From Candidatus Sericytochromatia bacterium (GTDB lineage Bacteria > Cyanobacteriota > Sericytochromatia > JACMPN01), in assembly GCA_014377495.1 (NCBI GenBank), contig JACMPN010000621.1, positions 1 through 12,261 of the forward strand: DNA of 12,261 bases, given 5' to 3'. The number at the start of each line of letters is the position of its first letter. Position 1 is the stretch's first letter. Below the pieces are notes generated by a model. It saw only the letters and a list, made by a program, of their open reading frames with translations. It was not told the origin of the DNA and ran no database searches. The translations under genes were made by a program, and so were the position numbers. Below are positions 7,025 to 12,261 of the stretch, one piece after another.

Positions 7025-7449
7025 CACGATCAACCTCATCTGAAAAATGCTTCGAGGGGTCCATCTGCACCCGTTCCCATGGCCAGCCAAGGTTAAACGG
7101 ATGCGTCACGGCAATTACCCGGAGAATTAGGTTCATCCTACTGCCAAAGTCTGAGACTGCGCTGTGTCGGATTCCGCAGACGGGGCTTGATCGTCGTCAC
7201 AGTTTCCCGCCCGGGCATGCCTTGCCGCGAGCCCCCGCCAATTTTTCCGGAGGGGTCGCCCATCAAATCTTGAGAGCAAGCAAGCGCATGATTTGTGCGC
7301 CAGATGATAGCAATCAAGTTCGTTTTGACGTGCGAAATGGCAGACACGTTGCATGAGCGTTTCACACAGGAGCGGGACTTTCCCCTGTTGGGAAAGCGCA
7401 ACCGCTGGCAAGACGCAAGCTGGCAATAACCAGATGGGGGTAGCCCTTC
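7025..7449. other. 425-bp divergent intergenic region of the pilin locus
   Basis: This gap separates the leftward minor-pilin operon from the rightward broken prepilin gene and should hold both promoters. ORFs inside it (minus strand, 7133-7473) look like unstructured read-through and I do not call them. Visible elements are a possible plus-strand promoter TTGACG-N18-TTGCAT (7325-7354); a hairpin GCGCA/TGCGC at 7284-7300 whose loop GATTTG complements CAAATC at 7264-7269; a long-range GGGGCT/AGCCCC pairing (7182-7187 with 7230-7235) followed on the plus strand by ATTTTT (7241-7246); a hairpin ACAG-GGGA/TCCC-CTGT around 7366-7386; and a direct repeat of GCTGGCAA about 7404-7430. The region could carry a structured leader, but nothing matches a riboswitch I recognise. 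Confidence 0.4.
7325..7354 (+). promoter_or_regulatory. Candidate promoter of the broken prepilin gene
   Basis: TTGACG (7325-7330, 5 of 6 matches to the -35 consensus), an 18-nt spacer and TTGCAT (7349-7354, 3 of 6 matches to the -10). Transcription would start near 7361, leaving a leader of about 90 nt before the ATG at 7450. The -10 is poor, so this is only a candidate. Confidence 0.25.
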
Positions 7450-8459
7450 ATGAGAAGACAGCGAAAGCGCCAAGCAGGCATCGGTCTGCCGGAGGTTCTC
7501 ATCTCGGGCACCATTTTGTTGTTCGTCATGTTGGGCATGAATGCGGCCCTGATTTCCAGTTCACTCGTGGCGATGACGAGCAAGGATGTCACCCTGGCGA
7601 CCAACTTTGCCCAGCAACGGCTCGAAAATGAAAAACGGCACTGTCTCGACGGTGGTTACTTCGCCAATATGCCGGCGACACGGGCCGACAACCTGATGAC
7701 GGGGCTGGGCAACGACGATGCCTACATGCAGCGCTATGTGCGCAGCCGGCTGGTGACACCTGGAACGGCAAAGTCCGTGACGTCAGCCACGGGGTGACGG
7801 AGCAGACGCCGCCGCCCGTCCAGTCGATCGAACGTGGCGGGTGCTATGAGACGAATGCCGGCCTGAAGATCATCATCCGTATCAGTGGGACGACAGACAT
7901 CTACAAAAACGGCGTGCTGATCACTCCGGCCTCGCTGGGCGCCAACAACCCGATCACCACGTCGACGTTTCACAAATTCCGGGAAACAGAAGACGGTCAG
8001 CACGACGAACATCGATATGTCCACGCGGCAAGCGGCCAAACTGGTGCCAGCCAATCGGACGATCGATGCCACGAGGTAGGACGGCCGGGCAGACGGCAAC
8101 CCCGACGACACGACACCGGACAACAGTCGGGTGCCGAACGGCATCAAGCTGATTAACGGCGCCGTGTTGCCCGATGCGTTGACGATCGTGACCAACGAGC
8201 CGGTTTACTTGCAGGGAAACTTCAACCGACACCGGGACGCCACGGGTAAACGGCCAGGTGATACCCGCTACAACGCGGCAACGGACACCTGGCCATTGCG
8301 CCGCCCAACACCATGGTCCGCGGTCCTCGAGTTCCCGCTCCAGGCGGCTTTGCCGTCGTCCGGGACGGCAGTTCGATGGCCATCCATCTCGTCGGCTTCG
8401 CCGCCAACCAGGCTTTTTACCTGCAATCACAGACGATTGCCCGTAACTTCGTCCTTTAA
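7450..8459 (+). pseudogene. Decayed prepilin-like gene (PilV-type N-terminus, PilX-type C-terminus)
   Basis: One coding trail of about 336 codons with at least four frameshifts and one nonsense codon. It opens at ATG 7450 with a good class III signal: MRRQRKRQAG, mature I11, +5 Glu15 (IGLPEVLISG), then a hydrophobic helix. Frame 1 makes sense to about 7750; coding then continues in frame 3 (DTWNGKVRDVSHGVTE from about 7758) to about 7980; then frame 1 (TVSTTNIDMS from 7993), interrupted by TAG at 8077-8079, on to PNGIKLINGAV and NEPVYLQGNFN (to about 8226). A short stretch in frame 2 (TDTGTPRVNGQVIPATT, 8225-8275) leads to frame 3 (GNGHLAIAPPNTM to QSQTIARNFVL) with TAA at 8457-8459. The block with YLQGNFN resembles a C-terminal region common in PilX-type pilins. 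No break lies in a long homopolymer, which argues against simple sequencing error. The remaining 115-residue ORF could still make a truncated pilin. Confidence 0.8.
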
Positions 8460-8512
8460 GGCTGCCAAAAACGGATTGGCTGGTTGGCGATCGTGGCGTG
8501 GCCGTGGCCAGG

Positions 8513-8530
8513 TCCCGTCGTGTGACGGGA
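8513..8530. terminator. Hairpin between broken prepilin and flagellin, possible terminator
   Basis: A perfect 7-bp inverted repeat TCCCGTC-GTGT-GACGGGA lies 53 nt after the TAA that ends the broken prepilin trail. It is followed on the plus strand by GCGCTTGTTCC, only weakly T-rich. It could end the upstream transcript or be a protein-binding site in the flagellin upstream region; the sequence does not decide. Confidence 0.4.
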
Positions 8531-8614
8531 GCGCTTGTTCCGTGTGGTAATGTGGTAGCTAGGGGCATTGAGACGAGCGGCCTTTGATCCGCACGTGATT
8601 GTCCCTATTGAGGC

Positions 8615-8621
8615 AAGGAGG
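8615..8621 (+). promoter_or_regulatory. Ribosome binding site of flagellin
   Basis: AAGGAGG, a full anti-16S match, lies 6 nt before the ATG at 8628. It decides the flagellin start against an in-frame upstream start at 8568, which would add 20 residues unlike any flagellin N-terminus. It suggests high expression, as expected for a filament subunit. Confidence 0.92.
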
Positions 8622-8627
8622 CCGGCG

Positions 8628-9869
8628 ATGGCATTCAGGATCAACACCAACATTTCCGCCCTGACGGCTCAGCGCAACTTGGGCATCAGCAACACGTTGC
8701 TCTCCAAGTCGCTCGAGCGGTTGAGCTCCGGCAAGCGGATCAACCGTGCTGCCGACGATGCCGCCGGTCTGGCGATCTCCCAGACCCTGCTCGCCCAGAT
8801 CCAGGGCATTTCGCAGGCCAGTGCCAACGCCCAGGACTCGATCAACCTGATCCAGACGGCCGAAGGCGGTCTCGATGCCAGCACCGGCATCATGCAGCGC
8901 ATGCGCGAACTGGCCGTGCAGTCTGCGAACGACACCTACACGCAGGGCGACCGGTCCATGATCCAGGCCGAGATCGGCCAACTCACCGACGAACTGCAGC
9001 GGATCGGCGACACCACTCAGTTCAACGGCCGTTCATTGTTGGACGGATCGATCGCCCAGTCTACCGCCCGGGTCGACGGAAACGCCGCCCTCAAATCCAA
9101 CGCCCGGGTCGGTGATGCCTCGGTGCCGACGGCGGTCTTCAGCGACTTTATTGCCGGGACGTCCCTGACCAATGCGACGACGGCCGCCGTGGATGCTGCC
9201 GTCCAGTTCCAGGTCGTGGCCGCAGCGACCGCCGGCATGTTCAACCTCGAGGTGCGCGGGTCGGACGGCTCGGTGTCGACGATCAACGACATCGGGGCGG
9301 GTGGTATCAATGCCCTCGCCGGTACGAGCCGGACGTTCACCCTCACTTCCGGGGCGGCCGTGCAGGTCACGTTCGGCAGTTCGTCGCCTTCGGTTGCCGA
9401 TGTCGGCGATACGGCCGTCGTCCAGGTCACCTCCATGAAGGCGGCCGTGACGTCGGATCAGGCCCTGACGCTGCAGATCGGCGCCAACGAAGGCCAGATC
9501 GTCAAAACGGGTTTCGGCGACATGCGGGCCTCCGGTCTCAGTCTCGAGGGCGCCACGGTGCTGGGTACCAACGATGCCGACTCCCGCATGAAGTCCCAGA
9601 ACCTGATCGGCAAACTGGACGAGGCGTTGCGGACCGTCAATACCCAGCGGGCCCGTATGGGCGCCATGCAGAACCGCCTGGAGCACACGATCAACAACCT
9701 GGCCGTCTCCCACGAAAACATGAGTGCTTCGGCCTCCCGCATCCAGGATACGGACGTGGCGCATGAGTCCTCGCAGCTGATGCGGGCCCAGATCATGAAC
9801 CAGATCGGCACGGCCATGTTGGCCCAGGCCAACAGCAATTATTCACTGGCCCTGTCACTGTTCCGGTAA
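8628..9869 (+). CDS. Flagellin
   Basis: A 413-residue flagellar filament subunit, exported by the flagellar type III system without a cleaved signal. The conserved N-terminal D0/D1 region covers about 1-140 and opens with MAFRINTNISALTAQRNL; ERLSSGKRINRAADDAAGLA (30-49) is the classic flagellin block. QRMRELAVQSAN (90-101) matches the motif recognised by Toll-like receptor 5 in many bacterial flagellins. The C-terminal D1/D0 region spans about 315-413 and ends ANSNYSLALSLFR. The variable middle (about 145-315) is Ala/Thr/Gly/Ser-rich, has no Cys and would be the surface-exposed D2-like domain. The start is fixed by AAGGAGG at 8615-8621. It has its own terminator 14 nt after the stop. No other flagellar gene is in the window, and I see no convincing sigma-28 promoter upstream. 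Gene name fliC or hag would depend on lineage, so none is given. Confidence 0.97.
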   Translation: MAFRINTNISALTAQRNLGISNTLLSKSLERLSSGKRINRAADDAAGLAISQTLLAQIQGISQASANAQDSINLIQTAEGGLDASTGIMQRMRELAVQSANDTYTQGDRSMIQAEIGQLTDELQRIGDTTQFNGRSLLDGSIAQSTARVDGNAALKSNARVGDASVPTAVFSDFIAGTSLTNATTAAVDAAVQFQVVAAATAGMFNLEVRGSDGSVSTINDIGAGGINALAGTSRTFTLTSGAAVQVTFGSSSPSVADVGDTAVVQVTSMKAAVTSDQALTLQIGANEGQIVKTGFGDMRASGLSLEGATVLGTNDADSRMKSQNLIGKLDEALRTVNTQRARMGAMQNRLEHTINNLAVSHENMSASASRIQDTDVAHESSQLMRAQIMNQIGTAMLAQANSNYSLALSLFR

Positions 9870-9882
9870 GCCACCGGCGCTG

Positions 9883-9919
9883 AAAAGGCCCTGGCCCGCT
9901 TGGCGAGCCAGGGCCTTTT
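9883..9919. terminator. Bidirectional intrinsic terminator of flagellin and dnaE
   Basis: A perfect 13-bp inverted repeat, AAAAGGCCCTGGC (9883-9895) with GCCAGGGCCTTTT (9907-9919), 11-nt loop, lies between the convergent flagellin and dnaE genes. The stem ends in TTTT on the plus strand and, by symmetry, TTTT on the minus strand, so it can terminate both. It begins 14 nt after the flagellin TAA and ends 3 nt before the dnaE stop. Confidence 0.92.
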
Positions 9920-9921
9920 CA

Positions 9922-12261
9922 TTAAAGACTGCCGAGGGTGACGGCCTCCGGGCCGAAGACGCTGCGCAGGCGGTCGAGCAGGACATCGTTCGGGTCCACC
10001 CAGAATTCCTTGCCGACGACGACCGTGGCGTCGAGTCCCGAGTTGAAGCGCAGGGCCACCGGCATTTCGCCCGTATTCTTCTGCAACAGGTCGGACAGGG
10101 CGGTCATCTGGCGTTTGCCGAAGCCGTCCGGCACATGCAATTGCAGCACTTCCATGGCCGCCAGCGGCTTGATCTGGCTGATGACCATTTTGTTGCCTTC
10201 GTCCCGCAACTGCACCTTGCCCCGGATGAACAGCTTGGCGTCCACTTCCAGCAGCGAGCCGAAGGCGTTGTAGGCCTCGGGAAAGCACATGGCCTCGATG
10301 CTGCCGGTCAAATCCTCGATGAGGACGGCGGCCATCGGGTCGTTCTTCTTGGTGAACATCTTCTTGATCGTGCTGACCAGGACCCCGACCAGCACTTCGC
10401 CGGGCATTTCCTTTTGGAAGAAACGCCGCCCGCCGCCGCCACCCTCCTCATCGCCGCCCTGGCGGGGCGGGGTGTCGTCCTCCACCTCGTTGATGTCGGC
10501 GATCGTGTGGGAGGCGAAGATGTCGATCAGGTTCGCCGAGTTGGCCAGGGGATGGCCCGAGATATAGAGCCCGAGCAGGTCCTTTTCGAGCTTCAGTTCC
10601 TCGTCCCGACCGTAGGGCGGCACGTTCGGCAACGGCGGCTCGGAATGGGGCGTGGCGATCTCCGTGTCCGTGCCCATCAGCGTAAACAGTGACGTCTGGC
10701 CGATGTCGGCTTCCTGTTGGCGGAAGCTGGCGGCGTCCAGGACGGCATCGAGGCCGGTGATCAGCGCCCGGCGATTCGTGGAAAAAGCGTCGAAGGCCCC
10801 GGCATGGATGATACTTTCCAGGGTCCGCTTGTTCAGCAGTTTGAGATCGACCCGGCAGCAGAAGTCGAACAGGGACGCATAGGGCCCTTTTTCCTCCCGG
10901 TCGGCGATGAGGCCGAGGATGGCGCCTTCGCCGAGGTTTTTGATCGCCCCCAGGCCGAAGCGGACGGCGCCGTTCTCCACCGTGAAGCCGAGCTTGGAGG
11001 CGTTGATGTCCGGCGGCAGCACGGTCAGGCCCATGCGGCGGGCTTCGCCCGTGTAGAGCATGATCTTGTCCTGCGTGGACATGACGCTGGACAGCAGGGC
11101 CGCCATGTACTCGGCGGGGTAATGGGCCTTCAGGTAGGCCGTCTGGTACGTGACGACGGCATAGGCGGCCGAGTGGGACTTGTTGAAACCGTACTCGGCG
11201 AACTTTTCCATCGTGTCGAAGAGGCTGGTGGCCAGGGTCGGGTCGATGCCCCGGCCGGCGGCGCCCTCGCTGAAGGTGGAGCGTTGTTTGGCCATCTCCT
11301 TCATGTCTTTTTTGCCCATGGCCCGGCGCAGCAGATCGGCGCCACCCAGGCTGTAGCCGCCGATGATCTGGGCGATCTGCATGATCTGTTCCTGATAGAC
11401 GATCAGGCCGTACGTGCCGTTGAGGATAATTTCCAGATCTTTGTGGGGATAGGTGATCGCCATGCGGCCGTGTTTGCGTTCGACGAATTCGGCGACCATC
11501 CCCGATTTCAGGGGGCCGGGCCGGTACAGGGCCAGCAGGGCGATGATCTCTTCGAATAGCGTCGGGGCCAGGTCGCTGACCAGCTTGCGCATCCCCGAAC
11601 TTTCCAACTGGAACACGCCGATGACGTTGCCCGTTCTTAGCAGCTCATACGTCTTTTTGTCATCGAAGGTCAAAACGTCGATGTCCAGATCGATGTTGCG
11701 GGTTTCCTTGATCAGTTGCAGGGCCCGGTCGATCATCGTCAGGTTGCGCAGGCCCAGAAAGTCCATCTTCAGCAGGCCGAGCTTTTCCAGATCGCCCATT
11801 TCGTATTGGGCAACGACCTGGCCTTCCGGCGAGATCTGGATGGGCACGACCTCTTCGAGGGGGTCTTTCGAGATGACGACGCCGGCGGCATGGATGCTGG
11901 TGTGCCGGGCCAGACCCTCCAGCTTTTTGGCCAGCTCGACGAGGCGGGCGATCTGGGGGTCCGTGTCGACGGTCCGGCGCAGCTCCTGCCCGTCGGCGAG
12001 GGCATCGGCAAGGCTGACGCCGACCCCCGGCGGGATCATCTTCGAGAGCCGGTCCGTGTCCTGATAGCTGAAGCCCAGGGCTTTGCCGACGTCCTTGAGC
12101 ACGGCTTTGGCGCCCAGGGTCCCGAAGGTGACGATCATGCTCACCCGTGGCGCCCCGTACAGCTCGCTGGCATGATCGATGACTTCCTGCCGCCGGTCGA
12201 TGCAGAAGTCCGTGTCGATATCGGGCATGCTCACCCGTTCCGGGTTCAAAAAGCGCTCGAA
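9922..12261 (-). CDS. dnaE: DNA polymerase III alpha subunit, C-terminal part (5' end outside window)
   Basis: The catalytic subunit of the chromosomal replicase (C-family polymerase). The reading frame is open to the right edge, so the PHP domain and part of the palm lie outside; about 779 residues of a protein usually near 1,150 are visible. The block FERFLNPERVSMPDIDTDF (encoded about 12205-12261) carries two of the catalytic Asp residues (the DxD of DIDTD); the third is in KMDFLGLRNLT, about 150 residues further. Also present are RPGPLKSGM, GTYGLIVYQEQIMQIAQ, AEYGFNKSHSAAYA and LPPDINAS, all conserved in DnaE. After LYISGHPLA comes a short acidic/Gly-rich linker (GGDEEGGGGG), then an OB-fold domain (about GEVLVGVLVSTIKK to MVISQIKPL) and a C-terminal domain that in this family contacts the tau/clamp loader. 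No frameshift is seen. Numbering the product from the visible Met-like codon at 12249 is not the true start. Confidence 0.97.
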   Translation of the reverse strand, partial: FERFLNPERVSMPDIDTDFCIDRRQEVIDHASELYGAPRVSMIVTFGTLGAKAVLKDVGKALGFSYQDTDRLSKMIPPGVGVSLADALADGQELRRTVDTDPQIARLVELAKKLEGLARHTSIHAAGVVISKDPLEEVVPIQISPEGQVVAQYEMGDLEKLGLLKMDFLGLRNLTMIDRALQLIKETRNIDLDIDVLTFDDKKTYELLRTGNVIGVFQLESSGMRKLVSDLAPTLFEEIIALLALYRPGPLKSGMVAEFVERKHGRMAITYPHKDLEIILNGTYGLIVYQEQIMQIAQIIGGYSLGGADLLRRAMGKKDMKEMAKQRSTFSEGAAGRGIDPTLATSLFDTMEKFAEYGFNKSHSAAYAVVTYQTAYLKAHYPAEYMAALLSSVMSTQDKIMLYTGEARRMGLTVLPPDINASKLGFTVENGAVRFGLGAIKNLGEGAILGLIADREEKGPYASLFDFCCRVDLKLLNKRTLESIIHAGAFDAFSTNRRALITGLDAVLDAASFRQQEADIGQTSLFTLMGTDTEIATPHSEPPLPNVPPYGRDEELKLEKDLLGLYISGHPLANSANLIDIFASHTIADINEVEDDTPPRQGGDEEGGGGGRRFFQKEMPGEVLVGVLVSTIKKMFTKKNDPMAAVLIEDLTGSIEAMCFPEAYNAFGSLLEVDAKLFIRGKVQLRDEGNKMVISQIKPLAAMEVLQLHVPDGFGKRQMTALSDLLQKNTGEMPVALRFNSGLDATVVVGKEFWVDPNDVLLDRLRSVFGPEAVTLGSL

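Noticed and set aside
7264..7300. H-type pseudoknot from CAAATC pairing with the loop of the GCGCA/TGCGC hairpin
   Set aside because: The third loop would have zero nucleotides to cross a 6-bp stem, which is sterically unlikely; the pairings are short enough to be chance.
7366..7449. Possible c-di-GMP (GEMM-I) riboswitch upstream of the plus-strand prepilin
   Set aside because: Words such as GACGCAAG and GGGTAGCC recall GEMM, but the GGCAAA strand, the GAAA-loop stem before GACGCAAAGCC and the receptor stem cannot be placed in order. An Infernal scan with RF01051 would settle it.
7133..7473. Overlapping minus-strand ORFs of 97 and 111 codons in the pilin intergenic region
   Set aside because: No ribosome binding site, no hydrophobic or conserved pattern, and one overlaps the signal-peptide codons of the broken prepilin. 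Treated as chance ORFs.
8494..8509. Sigma-54 promoter TGGCGTG-N4-TGGCC upstream of flagellin
   Set aside because: The spacing GG-N10-GC is right but the -12 element lacks the TTGC core and the stretch is a GC-rich tgg/gcc run, so chance is likely.
1..12261. CRISPR arrays, tRNA or rRNA genes, insertion sequences, toxin-antitoxin or phage genes
   Set aside because: I looked for regularly spaced repeats, clover-leaf patterns, transposase motifs and terminal repeats on both strands and saw none; the window is almost fully explained by the genes listed.

Overview
The window is GC-rich bacterial chromosome, densely coding, with core genes at both edges and a block of cell-surface genes between them. 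Leucyl-tRNA synthetase (leuS) lies at the left edge and the C-terminal two thirds of the replicative DNA polymerase III alpha subunit (dnaE) at the right edge, both on the minus strand. Clear AAGGAGG-type ribosome binding sites, a Bacillus-type LeuRS (about 805 residues, no CxxC zinc pair) and a bacterial flagellin show a flagellated bacterium that also makes type IV pilus-like fibres. The LeuRS recalls Firmicutes, but such enzymes also occur in other lineages (for example non-photosynthetic relatives of cyanobacteria), so I do not assign a phylum. Nothing points to a plasmid, phage or insertion sequence.

Layout. 74-107: intrinsic terminator of leuS. 128-2545 (-): leuS. 2546-2772: divergent intergenic region. 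2773-3555 (+): metallo-beta-lactamase-fold hydrolase of the NAPE-PLD-like type. 3620-4126 (+): GrpB-family nucleotidyltransferase-fold protein. 4136-4162: hairpin between convergent units. 4181-7024 (-): three-gene minor-pilin operon, transcribed PilV-like (6518-7024), PilX-like (5191-6528), PilW-like (4181-5182), with an 11-nt overlap and an 8-nt gap. 7025-7449: 425-bp divergent intergenic region. 7450-8459 (+): a fourth prepilin-like gene that is broken. 8628-9869 (+): flagellin. 9883-9919: bidirectional terminator shared with dnaE. 9922-12261 (-): dnaE, running off the right edge.

The most informative observation is the broken gene. Read naively it gives several short ORFs in different frames. 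Following similarity to PilX-type pilin architecture, the coding trail moves from frame 1 to 3, back to 1, then 2, then 3, with one in-frame TAG, and ends at a clean TAA at 8457-8459. I read it as one decayed prepilin gene of about 336 codons. It faces the intact minor-pilin operon across the 425-bp gap, so the two probably formed one pilus-related locus. Minor pilins prime fibre assembly and can tune adhesion, so loss of this one may mark a change in fibre composition. The flagellin next to it has a strong start signal and its own terminator, so it is probably a single-gene unit.

I found no clearly novel multi-gene system (no CRISPR, toxin-antitoxin, defence or biosynthetic cluster). The candidates for follow-up are the decayed prepilin, the unusual pilin C-terminal domains and the uncharacterised 425-bp intergenic region.
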